The notes under the pieces: model-generated
The model's input: the letters and a program-made list of their open reading frames with translations, nothing else
Databases searched by the model: none
What the model was told of the DNA's origin: nothing
Translations under genes and position numbers: made by a program
Source of the DNA: Sorex araneus
Taxonomy: Eukaryota; Chordata; Mammalia; Eulipotyphla; Soricidae
Reading direction: 5' to 3'
NCBI RefSeq assembly: GCF_027595985.1
Contig: NC_073303.1
Span: 100,660,328-100,724,327, forward strand
DNA: 64,000 nt
Shown here: positions 53,925 through 64,000 of the stretch, in pieces
Numbering within the stretch: position 1 is the stretch's first letter
Layout of the letters: each line of letters opens with the position of its first letter

Positions 53925-54455
53925 CCTGGATCGTCGAATTTCTCGAGCGGTCTCAGTAATATCCCTATTCGTCCTAGCCCTGAGATTTTAGCAGCCTCTC
54001 TTTAACTCGTCCTTCCCAATGATGCCACATTGGAGGCTCTTTCAGGGTCAGGAGAATGAGATCCAGCATTGTTACTGGTTTTGGCATATGAATACACCAT
54101 GAGGAGTTTTAAAGGCTCTCCCATGTGGGCAGGAAACTCTCAGAAGCTTGCTAGGTTCTCCCAGAGGGAGAACTAGGCTATAAAATGTCTTCCGGGAGCT
54201 TGGTTTTAAGTCTCTGGATGTTGGTCATTGGTGGGATTACACAGTGCCAGGGGCAGTCCCTGGGTGTGACCGCCTAGCTACTGGGAAATGGGAAATCTGG
54301 GTGGAAGAGGCCCAGTCTCGATCTGAGCAGGCTTGGAGGTCTCAGCCCTGGGTCCCACACACCTGGGTTCCTCTGCCGGTACCTTCATGCATGAGGCTCA
54401 TCTGAACATGTGATGAGGGGCCTTGAGCATGGCTGTGGCTAGGCTCCAGAGGTCT
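53868..54455 (-). mobile_element. RTE-type LINE 3' end with (ATG)n tail
   Basis: Read on the minus strand it runs catgaaggtaccggcagagg, aacatccagagacttaaaac, gtgtattcatatgccaaaac, ccgctcgagaaattcgacg, then about 18 ATG units (53,868-53,923 as TCA on plus). Colinear with 11,033-11,545, and shares its last segments with the type B SINE. It keeps an internal region that the 11-kb copy has lost. Confidence 0.7.
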
Positions 54456-54690
54456 TCTTTTATTTTATAAAAAAGATTCTCAGGCGATTCTAAGAAACCA
54501 GGTAGATTTTAAAAAGATCTTTGCAACTTTGAGGAACATGGTCCCACAATTGTCCAGTGAGTCCAACACTGGTGCTTCTGAGATCTCTGGTTCTCCAGGT
54601 TAGGCACTGCCTTTCCCCGGTCTCTGGGTCTGCCAGACATAAGCAGGGCCCCAGCTTTGCAGAGGGAAGTTGGCTTGGGACCAACACTTT

Positions 54691-55146
54691 GTAGTTAGCA
54701 TTTATTAAGTGCTAAACAAATGCGCATAGCCTTATTACATCCCCAAAGTAAGTCCTTGGATATATATTTTATTTTAGTAGTTTTTGAAGCACACCTGGGA
54801 ATGCTCAGGGACTCCTCCTGGCTCCATGTTCAGGGTCACTTCTTGCAATGTTCAGAAAACCATATGCAGCGCTCGGGATCAAACTAGGGTCTGCCACATT
54901 CAAGGCAAGAACTCTAACCTCTGTATTATGTCTCTCACCCTATATGTTTTATTTCTAATACTCATGAAGAGATTGAAAGTTTAAGAGATGAAGTAATAAT
55001 AAGCCTTCCTTTGCCAAATGGCTGAAGGAGGATTCATTCATTTGTTCACGTTTATCAAGTACTTACAGTTCAGCTACACTGCTGGTAATAGGAAGAGGCA
55101 CCAAGGGCCACCAAGATAAACAAAAGATAAGGCCCATAGACTAATG
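54691..55146 (+). repeat. Inverted duplication 2, left arm
   Basis: Reverse complement of 58,976-59,351: shared landmarks include tttattaagtgctaaa, tagccttatt, atccccaaagtaagtcc, ggaatgctc, and aagaggcaccaag. By eye somewhat under 90% identical. This arm keeps roughly 80-100 bases the other lacks. Confidence 0.9.
54786..54945 (-). mobile_element. Old SOR-like SINE in left arm 2
   Basis: gcacacctgggaatgctcag to attatgtctctcaccc. Its 3' part is mirrored in the right arm; the last head bases are deleted there. Confidence 0.7.
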
Positions 55147-55509
55147 TTAATTACCAAGTGTTGGCTTTCTCCCAGCGGGGCCTGTACCTGTAGGAGGGGG
55201 TGAAGACCAGAGCCTCCTGCTTCAGAATAAAAGAGTGCGCTTCTTTCCTTGAGGTGTCTCTTCCTACTGCTAACTAGACAGTTTTCCCAGCCCCAAGTGG
55301 GAAAAATCTGACACACACTACGATGTAGAAATCATTCTGAAATTCTTGCTTGAGCCTGGAGATCCAGCTAACTCTGGGTTATTTCAGTTACAAAAGATAA
55401 TATATAACTGGGTCTTTCGCTTGTTTTATTGCATTTGCCAGTTTAAGCTGTGTTTCTGAAGTTTGTCAATTGAAGAGGTGCCTGACAGACTCAAAGAAGC
55501 TGTTAATGA
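55147..55509. other. Spacer of inverted duplication 2, unique part
   Basis: No repeat or gene recognised. Confidence 0.4.
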
Positions 55510-55690
55510 GGGGCTGCAGAGATAATACAGAGGGTAGGGCAATTGCCTTGCATGCAGTGGACCTGGATTCTATCCCTGGCATCCCATATGATCCACCAGC
55601 ACTGCTAGGAGTTATTCCTGAGTGCAGAGCCAGGACTGACTGATCCCTGAGCAGGGCTGAGTGTGGCCCCAAAGTAGCAACAATAAAAAG
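55510..55690 (+). mobile_element. SOR-type SINE, type A
   Basis: The tail region has a short duplication (gactgactgatccctgag). Flanks tgttaatgag and cgttaatgag suggest a TSD. Confidence 0.9.
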
Positions 55691-55979
55691 AGTCCGTTAA
55701 TGAGGCATCTGCTGTCTGGAGAGACAGAAAGGATTTGGCTTGAGCTGAGTACAGGACATGGGATTGAATGGCATGAAAAAGAGAGACAACCCCAGGTGGT
55801 AGAAAGTTAAGATGCATATCAAATGCGCTCATTCCTCCATTTGTTGATACAGGCTAATAAACGTATCATTCATTCAACAAAATTTTATGTGTAAGACATG
55901 GTGCTAATCTTGCAGGTTACACAAATAGATGGTCACAGTTTCTACCTAAGGGATTTAGACATTTATAATAAGAGAGAGA

Positions 55980-56150
55980 GGGGCTGGAGTGATAGCACAG
56001 CGGGTAGGGCGTTTGCTTTGCACGCGGTTGACCCAGGTTCAATTCCCAGCATCCCATATGGTTTCCCTGAACACCACCAGGAGTAATTCCTGAGTGCAGA
56101 GTCAGGAGTAACACCTGTGCATCGTCAGGTGTGACCCAAAAATAAAAAAA
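55980..56150 (+). mobile_element. SOR-type SINE, type A
   Basis: ggggctggagtgatagcaca through acccaaaaataaaaaaaa; inserted in a GA-rich target, so the TSD is ambiguous. Confidence 0.93.
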
Positions 56151-56352
56151 AATGAGAGAGAATTAGGGAGATTATTTCTATACAGATGAGCACAGTAGGC
56201 AACAGAGCTAAAGCAGCCAGCCTACTTAGCCCTCCTCGGGAATGCTTCCCTCCCTTACCTTCCCCCACGGCACTGGATCTTGAGTTCTAGAGAACATTGT
56301 TGGTACTAGAAAATCAGAGTTGGATGGAACCTGCCTTTAAGAAGTCCCTACC

Positions 56353-56526
56353 TGGGGCTGGAGTGATAGCCCCATGGGTAGGGTGTTTGTCTTGCATGCA
56401 GCCTACCCAGATTCGATTCCCAGCATCCCATACGGTCCCCTGAGCATTGCCAGATGTAATTCCTGAGTGTAGAGCCAGGAGTAACACCTGAGCATTGCCA
56501 GTTAGACCCAAAAAGAAAAAAAAAAC
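56353..56526 (+). mobile_element. SOR-type SINE, type A
   Basis: A box altered (tagccccatgggtaggg). Flanks ccctacctg and ccctatctg suggest a TSD. Confidence 0.92.
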
Positions 56527-56911
56527 ACGCCCCTATCTGACTGCATCACCCCCTTTCTCTAGTATCTTAGTTCTTCCTTTACTTATCAGGATAGAAACTA
56601 ATTGTCTTATCTACCTTCAATAAGATCAAATAAAAAATTCTATCAAGCCAATCAAACCAAGTGAAAAGCCCTGTCATCTTTCTTTCCTTATCTTCGCAGC
56701 TACACTTGGAAAGGCAATTTTTGAGACATTTTCTTTGTGTGTCACCTCCTACTCACTTTCAATTCCCATCACACCATTAAAAAGGCTCTTCTTCCAGGGA
56801 CTCATCAAGGCATTATTGAGTCGTGGTTAGATGCAGGCATTTCTGTTAGCATGAACAGAGAATTCATAGATGAAGAGAACTAATAAGGTTCCAGTGCTCA
56901 AGACAAGAAAA
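56527..56911. other. Intergenic, no feature recognised
   Basis: No repeat or gene recognised. Confidence 0.4.
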
Positions 56912-56921
56912 GTGATTTTCA

Positions 56922-57094
56922 GGGCCAGAGTGATAGTATAGCCGGTAGGGTAATTGCCTTTCATGCGGCCGACTCAAGTTTGATCCCTGGCAATCCACAT
57001 GGTCCCCTGAGCACTGCCAGGAGTGATTCCTGAGTGCAGAGCCAGGAGTAACTCCTGAGCATCACTATGTGTTACCCAAAAAGCAAAAAAAAAC
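56922..57094 (+). mobile_element. SOR-type SINE, type A
   Basis: gggccagagtgatagtatag through acccaaaaagcaaaaaaa. TSD gtgattttca at 56,912-56,921 and 57,095-57,104. Confidence 0.93.
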
Positions 57095-57104
57095 GTGATT
57101 TTCA

Positions 57105-57593
57105 TAAAGATGAAGGAGGGTTAGAGCATACAGTCTGAGTCTCTGAGGGTGTGTGGGGGGGTTCCTGTGCAGTGGTCAGAGAATAGTGGAGGGTTATCAG
57201 CCATGAAGGACTAAGAGCATGCCAGGTGGTGGGTATAATTGGTGGATGGGTGCTTTTGTCAGAGTGACTGAAAAATCCTAGAGGACATAGGGAACAGAGT
57301 GATGAGCTCTGTGAATTGGCAGAAGTCATTGTGTGAAGAATCTGAAATATAAAGGATGATTTTGTACTTCATTCGGAGGAAGCTGAACCTCCCTAAACTC
57401 TGGGGATGAACATATTCATATTTGTGGTTAAGAAAGATCCCTGGCTGGCAGTGATGGCCTGGGTAATGGTTCTCAGAGTATCTGAAAATACCTGAATGTA
57501 ACTCAATGGTTCTGAAGTAGTAATTAGCAAGCCCAGAAGGGCTTATTAAATATTTCCTCATCTTTTTAGATTCTCATTAAAGGAGACTATGAG

Positions 57594-57596
<3 letters not shown>
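57105..57596. other. Intergenic, possible ancient repeat
   Basis: aggagggttagagcatac and similar purine-rich stretches; nothing specific recognised. Confidence 0.35.

Positions 57597-57650
<54 letters not shown>
57597..57650. repeat. (AC)n microsatellite
   Basis: About 27 AC units. Confidence 0.97.
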
Positions 57651-57652
<2 letters not shown>

Positions 57653-58462
57653 CGCACACAGTTCTGAGTTGCCAGAGAAGCAACCCCAAATTCTGGAGTC
57701 TTCAAGGTCCTATGATTATTCTGGATTCCAACTAGTTATTGAATCTAAGAGACTAGCATCCAGATGCCTCAGAACTGGTGGTTCTTATTAAAGTCAAGAT
57801 TTGAACCCCGAAAATAACAGAAGTTAAACGGATGCTCCTGGGCTGAAGGAAAGAAAAAAGTGAGAGAGAAGTGATTGGAAAAATGACCTATAGAATTCTA
57901 ACTCTAGGCGCCTCAGATTGATTCAACTGGTAGACACTTGTCAATGCATCACACAGTTTGAGAAAGAAGGATGACCTCAGGAACAATCTCAGTACCCTTG
58001 AGGATTGTTCAACACCTGACAGGAGCTTCAGATCTGTTTTGTTGAAGTTAACCTGAACCCCAATTCACAATGGTCAAACACTCAGAATCAACCACCATGC
58101 TCACACCGCTGTTCCAATACCTGTCTTCAGAGCTGACAACTATTTCCAGTGAAAATTTACTGGAATCTGGAGTATCTACCTCTTTCCACCTCCAGCTGGA
58201 GGAATCCTGATGCTTTGGTGATTTCCAGGAGCCCATAAATGCCGATTTCTATAAGATGAATGTGCCCTTCATCAGTTTCATTTTAAGTTCAGTACTTGTC
58301 CTTGGCCACTCATAGCCATAAGGGACAAACCAGAGCAGCTGCCATCTTCCTCCTTAAACTCCTATGGGCTTATATTTGTAATAAACACACCAGTTCTACA
58401 GATCCTGCTGGTCCAGGAAGCACACACACTTGGGAACTCCCAAAGAAAGTACTGCAGGAGAA

Positions 58463-58463
<1 letters not shown>
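57651..58463. other. Intergenic, repeat-poor
   Basis: About 800 bases with no recognised repeat. Short open frames on both strands show no known protein. Confidence 0.4.
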
Positions 58464-58513
<50 letters not shown>

Positions 58514-58590
58514 GGGGGGGGGGGAGGGGAGAGACAGACAGAGATAGAAACAGATACAGAGAGAGACAGAGAGAAAGAGACAGAGAGAGA
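58464..58590. repeat. (GT)n-(GA)n-G compound microsatellite
   Basis: About 15 GT units, then GA units, a G run and GACAGA-type repeats. Confidence 0.95.
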
Positions 58591-58975
58591 ATCAAGTCAT
58601 TGTTTCAAATGAAGGATTGAGGTGAGGCAGATAAAGAGAGTGTGGGTCCCAGGAGGGTGCCTCCATCTTGCCAAATCCCTTGGCCATTCCTAGCCCACCC
58701 TGCTCTTCCCATGCTGTCCCTGACAGAAGACGCTTTTCCTGGCCTCCGTTACACTATTGTCTTAGCTTCCCTCCATCCTTCTGAGATATATTCCCCATGG
58801 TTTCTTCTAGTATTTCCTAAGATATATTTTTGTGTTTTTTTCACCCTGCGGATGAGGGGGTGGTATCTTCCGCAACTTGCATCGCAACTTGCATGGATTT
58901 AAGCCTCTCCCAATACACAGGCAACATTCTAAAGTGTTTGTAAAAGAACTGGAAGTCTAGTTGCAGGTTTGACTC
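58591..58975. other. Intergenic, no feature recognised
   Basis: No repeat or gene recognised up to the right arm of inverted duplication 2. Confidence 0.4.
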
Positions 58976-59351
58976 CATTAGTCTATGGGCCTTATCTCTT
59001 GTTTATCTTGGTGGCTCTTGGTGCCTCTTCCTATTACCAGCAGTGTAGTGGAACTGTAAGTACTTGTTGATAAACGTGAACAAATGAATGACTCCTCCTT
59101 CAGCCATTTTGCAAATGAGGGCTGATTACTTTGACCTTGAATGTGGCAGACCCCAGTTTGATCCGGAGCACTGCATATGGTTTCCTGAGAATTGCAAGAA
59201 GTGACTCCTGAACAAGGAGCCAGGACTAGTCCCCGAGCATTCCCAGGTGTGGTTCAGAAACTACTAAAATAAAAAATACATATCCATGGACTTACTTTGG
59301 GGATGAAATAAGGCTATGTGCATTTATTTAGCACTTAATAAACGTTAACTA
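58976..59351 (-). repeat. Inverted duplication 2, right arm
   Basis: Starts cattagtctatgggccttat and ends ataaacgttaacta, mirroring 54,691-55,146. It contains an old SINE (plus strand, 59,125-59,270) whose head was deleted, accounting for the shorter length. Confidence 0.9.
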
Positions 59352-59352
59352 T

Positions 59353-59536
59353 TATTATTATTATTATTTTTGCTTTTGGGGTTACACCCGACAATGCTCA
59401 GGGCTGACTCCTGGCTCTGCACTCAGGAATCATTCCTGGCGGTGCTCGGGGGACCATATGGGATGCTGGGAATCGAACCTGGGTTGGCCGCGTGCAAGGC
59501 AAATGCCCTACCCGCTGAACTATCGCTCCAACCCCA
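59353..59536 (-). mobile_element. SOR-type SINE, type A, (ATT)n tail
   Basis: The tail is an ATT repeat; body gttacacccgacaatgctca to gctgaactatcgctccaacccc. Abuts the right arm, so it inserted at or after arm formation. Confidence 0.92.
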
Positions 59537-60734
59537 GCCATTATTATTTTTAAACGGGGTGTTTTTGCTATATTGCCTTTGTATGGTATTCTGTAAGTAT
59601 TGCCGCCTGGTAATACTTGGGGACCAGGGTTAAGCTTGGCAGTGCTGGGGACCGGTGGTGATGGGGCGGTTTCTATGGTTCCCAGGATCCAACTCACACA
59701 TGCGGGGCATGTGCTCTTGCGACTTGAGCCATATCCCAGGCCTCAGTGCCATTGATGTTATTTTTATTGCAGCACTTGCATGGTTTGGGGTGAGATACTG
59801 AACTTATCTCTCCAACAACCAGCTCTCCAGCAGGGCTCTTAAAAGGGTCCAGTGATGCGGGGGAAACAGGCCACAGTAGGTGTGTCATAAAGGTCAGTGG
59901 CCTCCCATTAATCTCTCCCCTTCTCCACCCCTAGAGACCCCCTCCCCACCCTGGGGTGTTTTATCCCTCAATGGGTCAAGAGAATGACAATGGGAAAAAA
60001 AAGTGTTGGGTATTGTGGCTGAGCTCCCAGGCACTGTTAAAAAACAAAGAACATTCCTTTTAACCTCGAGGATCTACATTCCATTAACACTTGCTTCGCT
60101 CAGCTGTGTCTTCCTAAAGAGCTTAATGTAAACTAAAGTGGAGAAAGGAGGGGAAAAAAAGATCTAATGCCAAATCCACTCAGAGGCATTTTGAGTCACT
60201 TCAAACCAGTTTGGCAAAGCAAACATTCTTGGGTGTTTCTCCTCAATTTGGAATTAGTCCAAATTTCCCCCTGCAGGATCTAGGATAAAGACAGTCTTGC
60301 TTTCTTTTTCTATTGGGTGGGTGGTGAAGTCTTTTTAGTTTTCTTTTCAAACTGATCCGCGTTCTCATTCTCTGAGCTTCCTTTACATCCCGGGTTTCTT
60401 TGAAATAGGTTTATGGTGGTCTGTAATCTTAATCCAGCAGTCTCCTGCAAAGCTATCTAGTGTTTTGGAAACATCTTTCAGCCTTTTTTAGTCTGAAGGA
60501 TTATGGGATGCTTTGGGAACTTTTTATTGATAAGCTAGAATGTTATTGAGTGAGTCAGTCAAAGAAACCAAAAGGGGGGAGGGGAACCTAACACCAAAAC
60601 AAAAACCCTAACACAACTCTCTTTCCCAAGTTTCATGTCTGGGTTCTCCTAGACTAGTGGAGAGATCTTACACATCCAAGCTAAGGGCAAACTAACTATT
60701 AAGTATTCTATCAAGTTTATCCAACTAAAATATC
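59537..60734. other. Repeat-poor intergenic block near MYC
   Basis: Apart from an old SINE trace at 59,605-59,745 (ggcagtgctggggaccggtg), about 1 kb (59,750-60,730) has no recognised repeat. No coding signal. Confidence 0.45.
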
Positions 60735-60840
60735 TGGCCTAGAGAGAGAGCACAATGCACAGGAGTACATTACCTGGAGTGTTCCCTGAGCATTAAGGCA
60801 GAAGGAGTAACTCCCAAAACACCATTGGGTGTAGCCATTG
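60735..60840 (+). mobile_element. Old SOR-like SINE
   Basis: ggcctagagagagagcacaa, then gtgttccctgagcattaagg, then caccattgggtgtagccat; the middle is lost. Confidence 0.6.
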
Positions 60841-60864
60841 TTTCATTTCAAAATAAAATGAAAG

Positions 60865-61038
60865 TGGGGGCTGGAGCGATAGCTCAGCCGGTAGGGCATT
60901 TGCCTTGCATGCGGCCGACCCGGGTTCGATTCCCAGCATCCCATATGGTCCCCTGAGCACCACCAGGGGTAATTCCTGAGTGCAGAGCCAGGAATGACCC
61001 CTGTGCATCGCCGGGTTTGACCCAAAAAGAAAAAACAA
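60865..61038 (+). mobile_element. SOR-type SINE, type A, nearest to MYC
   Basis: A box TAGCTCAGCCGG and B box GGTTCGATTCC are perfect. The 17-bp exact TSD tcaaaataaaatgaaag is at 60,848-60,864 and 61,039-61,055. Antisense to MYC. Confidence 0.96.
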
Positions 61039-61055
61039 TCAAAATAAAATGAAAG

Positions 61056-63319
61056 AAAGAAATCTGATTGTAAAATATAGACCTCCACTTCTTCCTAATG
61101 GCAGCACACAATCATCAACCAGTACTTCCTTCCTTTTTATACATTCCATGTCTGAGCTAAATCACTCCAGCTATTCCCCGAAGTTGCCATTAATTCCTGG
61201 ACAGTGTCCTGGGGAAAGGCATATGAATAGTCAGATTTGGCTTATCCCTTCCTGGATGTTCCCGACCCAATTGCAAGCTCCTTCTCTCCCTCTCCAGTTT
61301 TACCAGGGGTTGCTCAATGGCCTGCAGCCTGGGACTCTCTGGATTGGCTCTGAGGGTCTGTTTGCAGCCTGCGTTTCTGGAGAGGAGTTTGCCATCTGTT
61401 GTTTTCAAACCACATATGCCCTGGCTGCATAAACCTATGTGGAGCATCTGAATATTTCCTCTTAGCCTCAGTCAAGCTGTATATACCCCTAAAGTTGTTA
61501 GCTGATTATCTAGAAAGGGGGAGTTGTTTTTCTAGTGAGGAACACTCTGACTCCAAGGGCTTGCCCAGACTGAGTGATTCAATCTAACACCTTCCCGGTT
61601 CCCAAATGAGTCACTACAGGGCTATACTCCAGTCACAAAGGGGCAAAGAGTGAATGTTTAAGATCACCCTCACTTTGAACTGCTCAACTTATGTGGATTG
61701 TATCTTCCTTTGAATTTAGCCTCACAGGGTGTGACAGCTTGAAACTATTAAGGTGGGACAGAGAACCCAAAATAAAGGGATCAAGAAAAGAATTAAGGGC
61801 TTGTATAAATTATTCCAGGGGTCAGAGCCAAAGACAGTAATTATTTATTGACTTATCAGTGGTGGTGGTAGATTAAAATCCCAAAGGGAGTACTGGGATC
61901 TGAAGATCTACTCTGAGGCTGAGACAATGAGATAATTAGACCAGCAATAGTCACTTGCATTTACCCATGTCTGCAGTCCATGTACTGATTTCTCTTTTGA
62001 CTGTGGGGTTTTTTTTCAAAGGCTTCTAATTACTAATATCTACATTCAAAAATGACTTTTCATGTTCTAAAGATGAGCATGGGTCATGCATGTCCATGTG
62101 TGAGAAAAAAAAAAAAAGAGGTTGGGAGGGGAGTTTGTAGTTTCCAAAATAATGACTCACAGGACAAGGGAGCATGTTTTATTGTGCGATCTGAACAGTA
62201 GCGTTTCCAGCTGGCCGCATCCCAGGAGCTGAGAAGAACCTCATTTACCAAGAACCTAGGATCAGTGTGAATGAGATGGGGGCTCCTCAGAATGAAAGCA
62301 AAATTTCAACAAGGAACCACTAGTAAGTAAATAAAATAAAAATGAAAAAAAAAGGGGAAGTGATGCCTGAGCAGGCTGAAGTTGAAACTGTCCTATGGGT
62401 GTCTCCACCCCGGCAGCTGTCAGCTAGCTGATTTTGATGGGCTGGAGTAAGGAGTATTCTTGTACAGATGGAATGGATAACGTGGGTTTAAGTTTCAGCC
62501 CTCCTGTTATTACCTGGGGAGCTTGGGGACGTTTCCCCTCTTCCATGGCCCCCACTAGCATCTTCTTCACAGGGTTGCTATTAGACTCATGGTGCTCCCT
62601 CACGTTTTCAACAGGGGCCTGGATTTAACTTCTGTCCCCCTGCATCTGGCCATAGAGAAGCTACAGAACAGCCCTGAGATTCTAATTTTTTTCTGAAGTT
62701 GGGTTCCCTGCCTTGCAGACCTCCAGTGGGGGGGTTAAGAGATAAGCAAGTCAAGGGTGTTAAGAAGGAGGAAAGCTGCAATTGAAGTCTAGGCCCCAGC
62801 CCCCAACTGACTTTTAGTGAATGAATTCTGAATTGAGCAAGGGAACAGCATGGGTTAAAAGTAAACTGAAGGGAGTTTCTTTATTTCCCTCCCAACCCCC
62901 ATCCTTCTCCCCTTTTGTACACTTGAAGTGTTATCTTTAAGTTCCTTTCCCTACTCCCAACCCTCTCCTCTCAGCAGCCTTCTGCCCCTTCAGTCTTCCA
63001 AGTAGCAACTCTAGCCTTTATCACCCATTTCCAGGAAGCATCTCCTAACCCTGAGAACTGAAGACCTTGAAGCCCCAGGTCCATCTTAACAAATGCCTTT
63101 AAAAGAAATACAAAAATCTGTGTTTTTTAATTCAGTTTGTTTTTTTTTTGCAAAGTCCATGTTCTCTACCACCAGCTACAACCTGGGCCCTTGCCCTTCT
63201 TGTAAACAACTTCTTTCCCCATCTTTGTAAGCCTATTCTGAGGACCACATTGTGTCGTTTGTAATTGGTAAACAGAGAATGGAGAAAGGAAAAGAAAAGT
63301 AACCAAACACTCACAACTT
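61056..63319. other. Repeat-poor flank immediately downstream of MYC
   Basis: About 2.3 kb with no recognisable SINE, LINE or microsatellite beyond short A runs, in sharp contrast to the rest of the window. An AP-1-like TGACTCA occurs at 62,153-62,159. Open frames are short and show no known protein. It may hold termination or regulatory sequence, but this is inference from the lack of insertions. Confidence 0.5.
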
Positions 63320-63352
63320 CAGATTTGGCTCAATTGTATATCTGCCAGTTAT

Positions 63353-63358
63353 TTTATT
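63353..63358 (-). terminator. Distal MYC polyadenylation signal AATAAA
   Basis: AATAAA on the minus strand within AAAAAATAAAATAACTGGC, matching the human distal signal from memory. Cleavage is expected some 20-35 bases further left, near 63,320. Confidence 0.82.
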
Positions 63359-63474
63359 TTTTTCTAAAAACAATAGAAAAAAAATCAACTTTAAAAAGGA
63401 AAATGTACTTAAATAAAAAAATTATGGTTTATAATACAGGGGTTTTTGAAATCTCCAATAACTGTTATAAACGT

Positions 63475-63480
63475 TTTATT
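63475..63480 (-). terminator. Proximal MYC polyadenylation signal AATAAA
   Basis: TTTATT on the plus strand reads AATAAA on the minus strand, in the context CTTTAATAAAACGTTTATA, which I recall from the human proximal MYC signal. It lies about 340 bases after the stop codon. Confidence 0.8.
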
Positions 63481-63818
63481 AAAGTTATTTACATTTAATG
63501 GTCATATTTACACAGGAATTTTTTTTTAAAAACAATTCTTAAATACAAATCTGTGAAAGGAAAAAAAAAATGGCAAGCATAAAAAAAGTTCTTTTATGCC
63601 CAAAGTCCCAGTTGAGGCAGTTTACATTATGGCTAAACCTTACAGTCCTAAGACCCAGCCACGGTTGTGAGGTTGCACTTGACCATCATGCATTTTGAAA
63701 GAAAGTCAGTCCATAGTGGATCTGGCAGTTCTGTCAGAAGGAACCTTCCCCCTTACTTTCCCTTAGTAACAAGTGAGAGTTCACTGGTGGTTCCAGTTCC
63801 TCCCTCCAATAGGTCACC

Positions 63819-64000
<182 letters not shown>

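Larger units (their letters stand above)
63320..63818 (-). other. MYC: MYC 3' untranslated region
   Basis: About 500 bases run from the stop to the expected distal cleavage point. Read on the minus strand, the stretch around 63,310-63,375 matches the remembered end of the human MYC 3' UTR, including AATAAAATAACTGGCA and GAGCCAAATC. It is AT-rich, as expected for an unstable mRNA, with few exact ATTTA pentamers. Size is close to the human 3' UTR. The distal end is inferred from homology, not from transcript data. Confidence 0.88.

Noticed and set aside
53800..53991. Open frame with a run of about 18 histidines
   Set aside because: It is the (CAT)n tail of the minus-strand RTE-type LINE read in one frame.

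Overview
This window is mammalian genomic DNA, most likely from a shrew (Soricidae, probably Sorex). The evidence is the dominant repeat: dozens of copies of a tRNA-headed SINE matching my memory of the SOR family described from shrews. The only gene I can support is at the far right. The last 182 bases encode, on the minus strand, the C-terminal 59 residues of MYC (end of the leucine zipper and the stop), followed leftward by a recognisable MYC 3' UTR with two AATAAA signals. Everything from about 63,320 down to 1 therefore lies 3' of MYC. In other mammals this is the gene-poor MYC-PVT1 interval, and I recognise no PVT1 exon here.

Layout: 63.8-64.0 kb MYC coding end; 63.3-63.8 kb 3' UTR; 61.06-63.3 kb and about 59.75-60.73 kb stretches almost free of repeats next to the gene; the rest is intergenic DNA packed with retroelements, microsatellites and a few old mammalian repeats (MIR, L2-like, old L1, one MaLR-like LTR). 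Young SINE copies often have clear target-site duplications (TSDs). Many diverged copies form a second, older layer, and several are nested.

Two SINE types share one tRNA-like head with intact A and B boxes. Type A has a 3' body ending in an A-rich tail. Type B has a different 3' body ending in short tandem repeats of the ACAGTG kind. The type B body matches the 3' end of a separate LINE present at 11.03-11.55 kb (+) and 53.87-54.46 kb (-), whose tails are also short tandem repeats. An RTE-clade reverse-transcriptase relic lies at 33.57-34.25 kb. I infer that type B is a tRNA/RTE chimera moved by RTE machinery and type A is moved by a poly-A-using LINE.

The other notable structures are two inverted duplications: 359-bp arms at 38,916-39,274 and 40,139-40,497 (about 95% identical by eye), and diverged arms of about 456 and 376 bp at 54,691-55,146 and 58,976-59,351. 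Three long homopurine/homopyrimidine tracts (10.2, 26.2 and 29.9 kb) grow from or inside retroelements. Most long open frames in the window are translations of SINEs or microsatellites, not genes.
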